Of a stretch of DNA of 58,320 nt, positions 51,074 through 57,558 are shown one piece after another. Position numbers and translations under genes: made by a program. Each line of letters begins with the position of its first letter. The stretch's first letter is position 1. The stretch comes from a virus: IMG/VR virus record IMGVR_UViG_3300033149_003373, positions 1-58,320 of that record, one strand, 5' to 3'. The notes beneath the pieces were generated by a model. That model was not told where the DNA came from. It did no database searches and worked only from the letters and a program-made list of their open reading frames with translations.

Positions 51074-51282
51074 TGTCTACACCCATAATATTTATTATAA
51101 CCCAAAGCATCACGAACAATCTCTCTTAAAATCATCAAAGCTAGACTCGCAACAAACAAAATCACTCCTGAAATTAGTACATATAATAGCATGTTCAAGC
51201 CTAAAAAAGTAAGAACCGCAAAAAGTGTAATTAAACACAATCCGCCAATTATCATCTTTTCTGGTAAAAGTCTAATCTTCAT
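51070..51282 (-). CDS. Two-span membrane protein, 70 aa
   Basis: Basic N-terminus, helices at about 10-28 and 31-52, then a basic end with a single Cys. ATGA overlap with the following gene. Unknown. Confidence 0.6.
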   Translation of the reverse strand: MKIRLLPEKMIIGGLCLITLFAVLTFLGLNMLLYVLISGVILFVASLALMILREIVRDALGYNKYYGCRQ

Positions 51283-51284
51283 TT

Positions 51285-51437
51285 TTACTCAACTTTCTCT
51301 TTTATGGTTGTTGCTAAATGAGTTTCTTCTTTCATTGTTTCTTTCATTAACCTGAATGTAGGAGTGAAGAGATAAATTGTAGCAATAATTAATACAACAA
51401 GTATCAGGATTATAAGACCTATCAGTTCTGTTGTCAT
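51285..51437 (-). CDS. Single-span membrane protein, 50 aa
   Basis: MTTELIGLIILILVVLIIAT is the span; a charged tail follows. GGAGTTGAGTGA precedes ATG, the junction shared by several genes here. Third small membrane protein in a row. Confidence 0.6.
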   Translation of the reverse strand: MTTELIGLIILILVVLIIATIYLFTPTFRLMKETMKEETHLATTIKEKVE

Positions 51438-51854
51438 TCACTCAACTCCTTTTTGAATATCCACATCTTCATGTTTTCTAATTATCAAACTGTTGAAATT
51501 ACCTTTAGAACATTCTTCACAATGTGTGTGTTCATAACGAACATTTCCTTTAAGATAAGATGTTGTTTCAAAATGTTTTCCACAACCATCGCAAATAGTA
51601 TTTACTAATCCTATTTCTTTTAATGGCTCTTCTGGTTTTACTGGGTCATATATATAATATTTTGACTTTTTTACTATTGTTCCTGTTAACGACTTTAATG
51701 CTCCTTTTACACTTTTTACTGGTATCTTAACTTCTTCTGATATTTCCTCTGCTGTGAAAGCCTTGTCTGAATTCTTCTCTAAAAATTCTTTTACTGATTT
51801 ATTATTCACTCCCATTGCAGTCATTTTATTAAATTCTTCTTTGCTTATACTCAT
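51438..51854 (-). CDS. Winged-helix plus zinc-ribbon regulator, 138 aa
   Basis: Residues about 28-70: winged helix (FTAEEISEEVKIPVKSVKGA, wing KSKYYIYDP); then CDGC and CEEC about 25 apart form a zinc ribbon. It fits an archaeal transcription regulator. Flanked by GGAGTTGAGTGA junctions on both sides, in the operon upstream of the virion promoter, so control of early/late switching is possible. Confidence 0.7.
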   Translation of the reverse strand: MSISKEEFNKMTAMGVNNKSVKEFLEKNSDKAFTAEEISEEVKIPVKSVKGALKSLTGTIVKKSKYYIYDPVKPEEPLKEIGLVNTICDGCGKHFETTSYLKGNVRYEHTHCEECSKGNFNSLIIRKHEDVDIQKGVE

Positions 51855-51858
51855 TCAC

Positions 51859-51936
51859 TCAACTCCTTTTCTTAAACTCACTATAATTATGAGCTATCAT
51901 TAATAGATACACTTCTCTTATTGTTTCAATCGTCAT
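51859..51936 (-). CDS. Small helical peptide, 25 aa
   Basis: MTIETIREVYLLMIAHNYSE and a basic end. GGAGTTGAGTGA precedes the ATG, as for its neighbours. Possibly a coupling leader or real microprotein. Confidence 0.4.
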   Translation of the reverse strand: MTIETIREVYLLMIAHNYSEFKKRS

Positions 51937-52410
51937 TCACTCAACTCCTCTCTTTTTGAATATGGTATTTAAAACATCTTCATAAATTACTAATCTATTT
52001 TTTCCTAACGCAACATCATGATACATTACTTCATCAAGCTCTTGCTTTAGAGAGGAGATGGCTTGTTTCTTTGCTGTCATTTTAATAGCTTCCATAATTT
52101 CACCATCAGGACATATATGAAGTTTTGGTTGACCACAAACACAAATTTCAAAAGTTTCTCTTTTTTCTTTAGTTACTATATGCCATAAAATTTTCTTTTT
52201 TTCTCCTTTTTTTTGTGCAACTAAACCATCATTATAAAGTAATTTTAAAGCAGTTGTAACATAAGATATTGCTGAACTTCTATACCTTAATTTTTTTACA
52301 ATATCAGAAACTTCTGTCCAAGTATTCCCCTCTCTAAGTATTTTCAATATGTCATGTTTCAAAACATCAACACTTCTCTCTTTGTCTTTGCATTCTTTTT
52401 GTTCAGTCAT
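51937..52410 (-). CDS. MTEQKEC-family winged-helix regulator, 157 aa
   Basis: Starts MTEQKEC, then a winged helix (VLKHDILKILREGNTWTEVS, VTTALKLLYNDGLVAQKKGE), CVCGQPKLHIC (zinc-like) and the AISSLKQELD helix shared at DNA level with the 52511 gene. The 3' end reads FKKRGVE. It is probably a regulator; the shared ends show recent duplication between these cassettes. Confidence 0.65.
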   Translation of the reverse strand: MTEQKECKDKERSVDVLKHDILKILREGNTWTEVSDIVKKLRYRSSAISYVTTALKLLYNDGLVAQKKGEKKKILWHIVTKEKRETFEICVCGQPKLHICPDGEIMEAIKMTAKKQAISSLKQELDEVMYHDVALGKNRLVIYEDVLNTIFKKRGVE

Positions 52411-52500
52411 TCTTCAACAACTCCTTTTGGAATATCTCCGCCGACTTCACACACCGATACTTGCTGAGACTCTGTCCTTTTAGGATGAATCGACCATCAT
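52411..52500 (-). pseudogene. Remnant of a small zinc-ribbon gene
   Basis: On the minus strand one frame reads HDGRFILKGQSLSKYRCVK and a neighbouring frame goes on with GGDIPKGVVEE, which together would make a short zinc-type protein; no single frame links them and no start fits. This stretch is visibly richer in G+C than its neighbours. Likely a decayed or imported fragment. Confidence 0.3.
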
Positions 52501-52510
52501 GTGAAAACGT

Positions 52511-52816
52511 TTACGGAATTCTTCTCTTTTTAAATATGCGATTTTGTCTGTATTTAATTGCTTCTATAACATTCCTTCTGATTGCTCTTGTCATCTTTTC
52601 TTTCTCTCCTACTATTTGTTTAGTTTCATCGTAAGCATCATCTAAATCTTTTTCAAGCTCTTGCTTTAGAGAGGTGATGGCTTCTTTTCTACCTTTCCTA
52701 TAAGCTTTATCTTGTAGTAATTTCTGATAGTCTTTGTTCTTCTCTATTTCTTTCATCAACTTATCCAACTTGCTCTTTATTTTATTAAGATGTTTGCATT
52801 CTTTTTGTTCAGTCAT
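52511..52816 (-). CDS. MTEQKEC-family coiled-coil protein, 101 aa
   Basis: MTEQKECKHLNKIKSKLDKL, then a coiled coil with AITSLKQELEKD, and a basic end (RIFKKRRIP). Shares start and middle DNA with the 51937 gene; a third member lies on the other strand at 15979. GGTGAATTGA precedes ATG. Confidence 0.6.
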   Translation of the reverse strand: MTEQKECKHLNKIKSKLDKLMKEIEKNKDYQKLLQDKAYRKGRKEAITSLKQELEKDLDDAYDETKQIVGEKEKMTRAIRRNVIEAIKYRQNRIFKKRRIP

Positions 52817-53051
52817 TCAATTCACCTTTTTCTTCATATATTCTATCTGCCATTATTGTAATTGCAATCAAGTCAGGAAATTCTATCTTATGCTTTAGTA
52901 TTATTTCTGTTTCAGTTTTTGAGACTGAAGCTTCATATTTGTTTATTTCTCTGTTCAAATGCCTTATTTTATCTCTTATGAATCCTATTTGTTTCAACTT
53001 GTCAAATGTGTCTTTGTCTTCCAATATTTTCCTAATTTCTTTATGGTTCAT
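52809..53051 (-). CDS. Coiled-coil hypothetical protein, 80 aa
   Basis: MNHKEIRKILEDKDTFDKLK, a long charged coil (IRDKIRHLNREINKYEA) and EFPDLIAITIMADRIYEEKG. GGTGATTAA precedes ATG. Overlaps both neighbours. Unknown. Confidence 0.6.
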   Translation of the reverse strand: MNHKEIRKILEDKDTFDKLKQIGFIRDKIRHLNREINKYEASVSKTETEIILKHKIEFPDLIAITIMADRIYEEKGELND

Positions 53052-53215
53052 TTAATCACCAATTCTACTTTCAAATTATCCAGAAGCTCGTTGAATCTGC
53101 AATCTTTGTTTTCACATTGCATCCTTGCTCCTGTATTTGAATCATAAATTACTACATTTTCTACATGACACTTAGGACATTTAACTCCTTTTACTGCTTT
53201 CCAAGTTTCAATCAT
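53048..53215 (-). CDS. Zinc-ribbon protein, 55 aa
   Basis: CPKCHVENVVIYDSNTGARM then QCENKDC: a zinc ribbon (C-x2-C, C-x4-C) with a helical end. Its stop region carries the GGTGATTAAATG junction of the next gene. Unknown. Confidence 0.65.
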   Translation of the reverse strand: MIETWKAVKGVKCPKCHVENVVIYDSNTGARMQCENKDCRFNELLDNLKVELVIK

Positions 53216-53701
53216 CTATTCAACACCTTCTTCTTTTTTGAAACGTTCAAATTCTGATGTAAATGATTTCCAAAATAAAATCTTATTTTTTCTTGAGTCA
53301 CTAACCACAAGTGTTTCTAATTTCCTTTCAACCTTATCAGCAAATGATTTTATGACTTGTTTTCTGTGGTCTTCCATTGAAATGCATGTTTTATCTTTCC
53401 AATCTATGACATGGGTAGGCATATTCTTCTTAGCATCTTTTTGTTTTTGTTCCCAGTATTTATTTGATAATCCAGCTTGTTCATTCTTTCCATGTTTCTT
53501 GCCTTGTTCATAACCTTTTCTAAAACACTCAGTAGTATTTATTTCAAATTCATTATTTACTAAACTTTTCTCAGCTTCCTGCCATGCTTTTCTGATAGAT
53601 TCTTGCATTACTTCATTTACCTGTGAAAACCAATATTTCTTTAGTTTTAATTTTTCTAAAACTTCTTTCTTAATCTTCTCCATTGTTTGTTTTGGTATCA
53701 T
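53216..53701 (-). CDS. Helical hypothetical protein, 161 aa
   Basis: Highly charged, mainly helical; ends FKKEEGVE like the MTEQKEC-family genes. A GYEQGKKHGKNEQAG linker sits in the middle. Near the start of the minus-strand operon. Function unknown. Confidence 0.6.
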   Translation of the reverse strand: MIPKQTMEKIKKEVLEKLKLKKYWFSQVNEVMQESIRKAWQEAEKSLVNNEFEINTTECFRKGYEQGKKHGKNEQAGLSNKYWEQKQKDAKKNMPTHVIDWKDKTCISMEDHRKQVIKSFADKVERKLETLVVSDSRKNKILFWKSFTSEFERFKKEEGVE

Positions 53702-53808
53702 ACAATCACCTTAGGTTCATATCCACAATAACCGCAGAATATAAGAGAATTATATCTTGGTTTAACTAAACGACCTGTTTTACATTTACCACATCTTTTA
53801 ATTTTCAT
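53698..53808 (-). CDS. Zinc-ribbon microprotein, 36 aa
   Basis: CGKC and CGYCGY (C-x2-C twice) in a basic 36-residue protein, like small transcription-factor-type ribbons. GGTGAGTGA precedes ATG; stop overlaps the next start. Confidence 0.65.
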   Translation of the reverse strand: MKIKRCGKCKTGRLVKPRYNSLIFCGYCGYEPKVIV

Positions 53809-53812
53809 TCAC

Positions 53813-53890
53813 TCACCTATATCCACATTTAGTGCAAACCCATCCATGCGGGTTTTGATACATCCTGTCTTTGCATTTAGGACACAACAT
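53813..53890 (-). CDS. Zinc-ribbon microprotein, 25 aa
   Basis: MLCPKCKDRMYQNPHGWVCT then KCGYR is about as small as a zinc ribbon can be. GTGATTTAT precedes the ATG and its end supplies GGTGA for the next gene. It is the first gene after the minus promoter. Confidence 0.65.
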   Translation of the reverse strand: MLCPKCKDRMYQNPHGWVCTKCGYR

Positions 53891-53932
53891 ATAAATCACG
53901 AAATATATTTTACGAATTCAATCTTAAAATGA

Positions 53933-53948
53933 AGATATGTATAAATAT
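53933..53948 (-). promoter_or_regulatory. Promoter of the minus-strand early operon
   Basis: Minus-strand ATTTATACATA at about 53937-53947 is a TATA candidate; initiation about 25 bases on gives a short leader with GTGAT before the ATG at 53890. A second AT-rich box at about 53900 is too near the start codon. Confidence 0.4.
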
Positions 53949-53992
53949 CATTCACGTTAAGATTGCAATACTCTTTTTGTTTGTGTATGATG

Positions 53993-54038
53993 GAAGAAGA
54001 ACAGGTTTCAAGTCCGAGGGGAATTGACCTGTTTCTTC
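53993..54038. other. Long imperfect hairpin at the divergent strand switch
   Basis: GAAGAAGAACAGGT (53993-54006) pairs with ACCTGTTTCTTC (54027-54038) with one bulge; the loop can pair further (TCAA/TTGA, TCC/GGA around GAGG). It lies between the minus operon promoter and the plus TATA box at 54101. It is less AT-rich than its surroundings. A small RNA, operator or replication hairpin are all possible. Confidence 0.45.
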
Positions 54039-54100
54039 TATTACGCTATATCTTAGTTCAATAAGATTAACAACCATCATTATTATATATACTTTCCTAG

Positions 54101-54110
54101 TATATAAAGC
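54101..54110 (+). promoter_or_regulatory. Leaderless TATA promoter
   Basis: TATATAAAGC with ATG of the zinc ribbon 25 bases downstream (54126) and no ribosome site. Related boxes: TTTATATAAAAGCTATG at 55859 and 56010, and the minus-strand virion promoter. Confidence 0.55.
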
Positions 54111-54125
54111 TTTTATTTAAATAAT

Positions 54126-54263
54126 ATGGGGAAGTTTCAAGAAACCGCCAGGTGTCTTATGTTATGTAATAAGTGTAAGAGTAAAGTATTTTATAGTAAA
54201 GAAGGCAACTGGTTAGTTTATTCCTGTTCTAAGTGCGGGTATAGAAGGTCAGTATTAATTTAA
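54126..54263 (+). CDS. Zinc-ribbon microprotein, 45 aa
   Basis: CNKC (residues 14-17) and CSKC (34-37) around a WLVYS strand, then a basic end: a transcription-factor-type zinc ribbon. Leaderless ATG, TATA box 25 bases upstream, hairpin terminator downstream (54305). A free-standing transcript on the edge of the non-coding region; a regulator is plausible. Confidence 0.65.
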   Translation: MGKFQETARCLMLCNKCKSKVFYSKEGNWLVYSCSKCGYRRSVLI

Positions 54264-54304
54264 AAGATGTTTTAACTATAGTTATCTGGAGCTTATATTT
54301 ATAA

Positions 54305-54326
54305 AAACTCCGAATATCTGGAGTTT
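54305..54326 (+). terminator. Hairpin terminator after the 54126 gene
   Basis: Perfect AAACTCC/GGAGTTT stem (54305-54311, 54320-54326) with an 8-base loop. A nearly identical TATCTGGAG-TTAT lies about 30 bases before, forming a direct repeat. Confidence 0.45.
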
Positions 54327-54494
54327 ATGTTATCATATATAATTATATAGATAGGTTTCCTTTAGATATTAAGAGATAGAAAACTATAATGTAGAATTTT
54401 TAAACAGTCTTAATGTATACCTTTAGAGATAAGTGAATGGTTTTTAAATAAAGAAGTAATGAGACTGAATTTCTATGATGTGGTGTGTAGTCGA

Positions 54495-54592
54495 TGTATA
54501 TAAATTAAGTAATAAGACTATATTGAAAAACTATAGAGTAATGGGTAATCGGTGCCTTATGTACTTTTCCAATATCTATTTTCGTGAATAGC
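54495..54592 (+). ncRNA. Candidate structured small RNA with TATA box
   Basis: TGTATATAAATT at about 54495-54506, then roughly 20 bases on a stem ATATTGAAAA (54520-54529) paired with TTTTCCAATAT (54565-54575, one bulge), enclosing a less AT-rich core, followed by a CTATT/AATAG hairpin. No gene overlaps it. Candidate only. Confidence 0.3.
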
Positions 54593-54886
54593 TTTTCTAT
54601 AAGATATATCATAGAATATACACATAGAATATATATAATACATATCATATCTCTTTCTCCTTTGTGGTGATAGAAACTATGTATATGTTTTATATAATTT
54701 ATATGTTATATTGTTTATCTATGTATGTATAGTATATACTCTATTATATATATTATATAAGAGTATATAACAATGTGATAAAAGTCTAAAAGTCTAATGG
54801 TTTTCTGTTTGTGTCTCTCTCTATATATTTATATTGTATAATATAGCATAGGTATTGTATAACAGTATGTATAGTAAGCATAGTAG

Positions 54887-54901
54887 TATAACAATGTTAT
54901 A
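54887..54901. repeat. 15-bp palindrome TATAACAATGTTATA, copy 1
   Basis: Perfect inverted repeat (7-1-7). An identical copy lies at 55075-55089; the two flank the small gene at 54935-55057. Operator or origin-binding site candidate. Confidence 0.6.
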
Positions 54902-54934
54902 ATTGTTGTAACACAGTATCTATATCTTTTTTAT

Positions 54935-55057
54935 ATGGTATATACAATTACTCTTATGACACTACAAGAACTAGAACAATATTGTATAGACAATAACTAT
55001 AATGTAAGTATCAAAAGATATGCTTCATGTGATGCAATAATGATACAACAGGAATAA
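54935..55057 (+). CDS. Small protein, 40 aa
   Basis: MVYTITLMTLQELEQYCIDN then NYNVSIKRYASCDAIMIQQE: helix plus strand with good composition. No ribosome site, so leaderless or weakly expressed; Met8 is an alternative start. Framed by two identical palindromes, suggesting autoregulation. Confidence 0.45.
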   Translation: MVYTITLMTLQELEQYCIDNNYNVSIKRYASCDAIMIQQE

Positions 55058-55074
55058 TTTTTTTTGTATATGGA

Positions 55075-55089
55075 TATAACAATGTTATA
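55075..55089. repeat. 15-bp palindrome TATAACAATGTTATA, copy 2
   Basis: Identical to 54887-54901. Nothing else convincing is seen between 55090 and 55345 except AT-rich sequence and short TATA-like motifs. Confidence 0.6.
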
Positions 55090-55345
55090 CTTATATATCA
55101 CATAACATATAATACAATACCATAGAATAACTATATACCACTATGCTTAATAACCATAATAACTCTATATATTCTCTTTATATACTTTTCCTATGTATAT
55201 GTCTTATATGAGAATGATAGAGTTGTGTGATGTATATGATAACAACACAGATAACAACAACATAAAATCACACATACAAAACAATCATAACACTATAATC
55301 AATACGTATATACGATATACTGATTATAGAACATAGGAGATAAAT

Positions 55346-55432
55346 ATGATAATAAAACTATGCAATAGTAATGACATCTATATAAAAAACACTAATAAAA
55401 AACACTTAATAATAGCTTATGATGGTGAATAA
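55346..55432 (+). CDS. Small protein, 28 aa
   Basis: MIIKLCNSNDIYIKNTNKKH and an acidic end; GGAGATAAAT precedes ATG. Its last codons hold GGTGAA for the next gene. Unrecognised; beta-hairpin-like. Confidence 0.45.
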   Translation: MIIKLCNSNDIYIKNTNKKHLIIAYDGE

Positions 55433-55433
55433 T

Positions 55434-55604
55434 ATGCTAACTGTAAATGATGTAACTAAATATAATCATAAAACTAATAAACGTATAATTACTAAAACAC
55501 TTTATATTGGTAATGTATTTTATTCTTCAAAAGGTATAGAAATAAGTAATATCAGATATGAAAAACTTAGTGAATTAATAAGAGAAGGAAAATTAACCAT
55601 TTGA
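55434..55604 (+). CDS. Small protein, 56 aa (paralogue of 57367)
   Basis: MLTVNDVTKYNHKTNKRIIT, then FYSSKGIEIS-IRYEKL. The 57367 protein has VNDIREVVYTNRR and LYSQKGIKISEERYETM at the same places, so they are paralogues. ATG 55434 has GGTGAATA upstream; the ATG at 55419 lies in the preceding gene. Function unknown. Confidence 0.6.
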   Translation: MLTVNDVTKYNHKTNKRIITKTLYIGNVFYSSKGIEISNIRYEKLSELIREGKLTI

Positions 55605-55670
55605 AAATAAAGTGAAATATCTTATAAAAACATGAAAAAGTATCAATATAATTAACTATAAAGCCTATTC

Positions 55671-55774
55671 TATCCGGATAATTCACACTATGTTAAAACA
55701 CCAAATAAACACACTATAAACACTATTATAAACACTGTAATTAGAAATGGATAATATGCTTGTAATGGCCATTA
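55671..55774. other. Iteron-like repeats between palindromes; origin candidate
   Basis: Three consecutive copies of ATAAACAC-based units (55705-55715, 55716-55727, 55728-55739), with a fourth at 55941-55952. Perfect palindromes TATCCGGATA (55671-55680) and TAATGGCCATTA (55763-55774) flank them. Iterons in an AT-rich non-coding region are usual for phage and plasmid origins. The likely binder could be the 10118 ATPase or a host initiator. Confidence 0.45.
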
Positions 55775-56009
55775 GAATCATTTACTAATAAAAAGATTAA
55801 TTACCCTATAGATAAAAAGATAAAACCTACTAATAAAATGATTTAGGTATAAAAACCTTTTATATAAAAGCTATGGAATAGATTGCACAATACCCTATAA
55901 TTAATATATATAATATGTATAGCTACTGTATAGTAAAGACATAAACACTCTATAATATCATATATATCCTGTTATATGTTTTACTTAAGCTGTTACTTTA
56001 TGATTATCG

Positions 56010-56193
56010 TTTATATAAAAGCTATGTTATCTTTATATACCCCATAAGTTAATTAATAATACCTTATGGTGAGATAAGAAAAATCTCATCAGGTAAACGC
56101 AATAAAAACACACATAAGACTTATACGATATATGTATTAATTTCATGGGATAACAGATATAAGTTATTTGGTCGCTATGCTAAAAGATAACTT
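56010..56193 (+). ncRNA. Duplicated TATA box followed by three hairpins
   Basis: TTTATATAAAAGCTATG at 56010-56026 repeats 55859-55875 exactly. After a second TATA box (about 56031) come stems CCATAAG/CTTATGG (56042-56069), TGAGAT/ATCTCA (56070-56088) and AAGTTAT/ATAACTT (56161-56193). No reading frame fits. A structured RNA or leader is possible. Confidence 0.3.
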
Positions 56194-56398
56194 GTAAATG
56201 ATGGTAAACCCACATATACACGATATTTCTTGTCTAAATAAAGACGATATTGCAAAAACAGGAAAAACATTAAAACTAAATAAATAATAGGCATAGATGT
56301 TATTTGTTTCTAAACTTTGTTATTAATCTTATATAAATTGTATGATAAGATAACCTTCAAAAGTTGTTTTATCACTCTTTTTCTATTTATCAGGTAAT

Positions 56399-56469
56399 AA
56401 AGGCATAAGCGAGGATTGATAATATACATTTTGTATATTATGGGAGTTCGGTTCTCCCTGCCCTTTCCA
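56399..56469 (+). ncRNA. tRNA-like element (acceptor and T arm, encoded CCA, no D arm)
   Basis: AAAGGCA (56399-56405) pairs with TGCCCTT (56459-56465) with one mismatch, followed by T and CCA; U8-A9 in place; a perfect T-type stem GGGAG/CTCCC with 7-base loop TTCGGTT. But no D stem forms, and the place of the anticodon arm holds a 9-bp hairpin ATAATATAC/GTATATTAT with a 5-base loop and no U33. So it is tRNA-like, a tRNA remnant, or an attP carrying a tRNA 3' end, not a working tRNA. Confidence 0.45.
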
Positions 56470-56493
56470 TTTATAAATTAAAAGGTGATTAAT

Positions 56494-56571
56494 ATGAAAG
56501 AAATAAAAATGTGGTCTAAAACTTGTCAGAAAGCTTATGATGAGTATAGAAAACAAAGAGATGAAGAATAA
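56494..56571 (+). CDS. Small basic protein, 25 aa
   Basis: MKEIKMWSKTCQKAYDEYRK and an acidic end. GGTGATTAAT precedes ATG and the stop overlaps the next start (TAATG). First gene of the operon that runs through the end of the window into position 74. Confidence 0.5.
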   Translation: MKEIKMWSKTCQKAYDEYRKQRDEE

Positions 56572-56780
56572 TGAAATGGGAAGAATTTAAGAAGAAAATG
56601 GATAAAGCAGACACTTTAGGAGATGCAGATAAACTTATAAGAAAATTAACAAAAGAACAGAAAAAAGATTTAATAAAAACATATAAGAAAATGAAAGAAA
56701 TGTCTGGTCTAACTATGCGAGATGTCTATGTTTTATCTTCAACAGAAACAGAATTAAAAATCCAAAAACTGAAAGAGTAA
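56571..56780 (+). CDS. Helical protein, 69 aa
   Basis: MKWEEFKKKMDKADTLGDAD and a SGLTMRDVYVLSSTETELKI end. All-helical, basic. Unrecognised. Confidence 0.6.
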   Translation: MKWEEFKKKMDKADTLGDADKLIRKLTKEQKKDLIKTYKKMKEMSGLTMRDVYVLSSTETELKIQKLKE

Positions 56781-56837
56781 TTTTATTTTTATTTTATATT
56801 ATATTTATAGTGATTATTCTTAATTAATGGTGATAAT
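56781..56837 (+). terminator. T-tract terminator and spacer
   Basis: After the stop: TTTTATTTTTATTTTATATT, then AT-rich sequence and GGTGATAAT before the next ATG. Same T-tract as at 14174-14200 and 58278. Confidence 0.45.
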
Positions 56838-56960
56838 ATGAAAGATATATGTTCAAATTGTGGAAATCCATACAATCATATAAAACATTATGTTGAGTGT
56901 TGTAATCAAATAAAAGATAATATAAAACCTATGTTTGATAATAATGGATTATTAAAGTGA
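56838..56960 (+). CDS. Cys/His zinc protein, 40 aa
   Basis: CSNCGNPYNHIKHYVECC: a C-x2-C...H-x(n)-C-C finger in a small protein with a hydrophobic end. GGTGATAAT precedes ATG. Confidence 0.6.
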   Translation: MKDICSNCGNPYNHIKHYVECCNQIKDNIKPMFDNNGLLK

Positions 56961-56965
56961 TAAAT

Positions 56966-57091
56966 ATGGAATTAACAAATAAACAAAAGACACATTATGA
57001 AAATTGCCCTTATGTTGAAACTTGTGAATTATGTAAATGGATAACAAAACAATTAAACTTAGGAAAAGAAATGGATGAAATTAAAATATAG
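56966..57091 (+). CDS. Cys-rich small protein, 41 aa
   Basis: NCPYVETCELCKWI provides three Cys in a short space, then a charged helix. AGTGATAAAT precedes ATG. Unknown. Confidence 0.55.
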   Translation: MELTNKQKTHYENCPYVETCELCKWITKQLNLGKEMDEIKI

Positions 57092-57098
57092 TGATTAT

Positions 57099-57200
57099 AT
57101 GAATTCTATAAACTGTTTAAAATGTAACATAAAAATGACATTTATGCCTAAGAATGATATAATCTATTGTAAATCATGTAATTATAGGATGAGGTTTTAA
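57099..57200 (+). CDS. Zinc-ribbon microprotein, 33 aa
   Basis: CLKCNIKMTFMPKNDIIYCK then SCNYRMRF: C-x2-C twice, a bare zinc ribbon. GTGATTAT precedes ATG. Confidence 0.65.
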   Translation: MNSINCLKCNIKMTFMPKNDIIYCKSCNYRMRF

Positions 57201-57202
57201 TT

Positions 57203-57370
57203 ATGAGTAAAAACACGATAGAAGATTTATTAGAAACACTTGAATCTAAAACAGAAAAACAAGAATATCTTAAAAAAATGTATTTAACAACACTTCGTTC
57301 TCTTTTAATTGATGCTAATAATAGATTTGAGAAATTAAATAAATCATGTAATTATTCGGTGAGAATATGA
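57203..57370 (+). CDS. Helical protein, 55 aa
   Basis: TIEDLLETLESKTEKQEYLK, then a second helix LRSLLIDANNRFEKL. Likely coiled coil. Overlaps the next gene as ATGA. Confidence 0.55.
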   Translation: MSKNTIEDLLETLESKTEKQEYLKKMYLTTLRSLLIDANNRFEKLNKSCNYSVRI

Positions 57371-57549
57371 AACAAGTAAATGATATAAGAGAAGTAGTTT
57401 ATACAAATAGAAGAATAGTAAAACCTTTAATGATAAACCATTCTGGTGGCGTTACTATACTTTATTCTCAAAAAGGAATTAAAATAAGTGAAGAAAGATA
57501 CGAAACAATGCAGGAATTGGTCTTAAAAGGCAGACTTTTTAAATTATAA
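57367..57549 (+). CDS. Small protein, 60 aa (paralogue of 55434)
   Basis: MKQVNDIREVVYTNRRIVKP and LYSQKGIKISEERYETMQEL correspond to VNDVTKY--KTNKRI and FYSSKGIEIS--RYEKL in the gene at 55434. Beta-hairpin plus helix. Unknown role. Confidence 0.65.
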   Translation: MKQVNDIREVVYTNRRIVKPLMINHSGGVTILYSQKGIKISEERYETMQELVLKGRLFKL

Positions 57550-57558
57550 GGTGATAAA

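Larger units (their letters stand above)
54327..54934. other. AT-rich non-coding stretch with one candidate RNA
   Basis: No convincing gene on either strand. It contains the candidate RNA at 54495-54592, a TATACTCT/AGAGTATA inverted repeat (54735-54767) and part of the TATAACAATGTTATA repeat pair. Otherwise low-complexity TATA-like sequence. Confidence 0.5.
55605..56398. other. Non-coding region: origin candidate and structured RNA zone
   Basis: No gene is convincing here. The left part holds iteron-like repeats and palindromes, the right part duplicated TATA boxes and hairpins (described separately). A further TATA-like box (CTTATATAAATT, about 56330-56341) precedes the tRNA-like element. 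Confidence 0.5.

Noticed and set aside
56399-56469. Functional tRNA gene
   Set aside because: No D arm, no proper 7-base anticodon loop with U33, and G instead of A at position 58 of the T loop.
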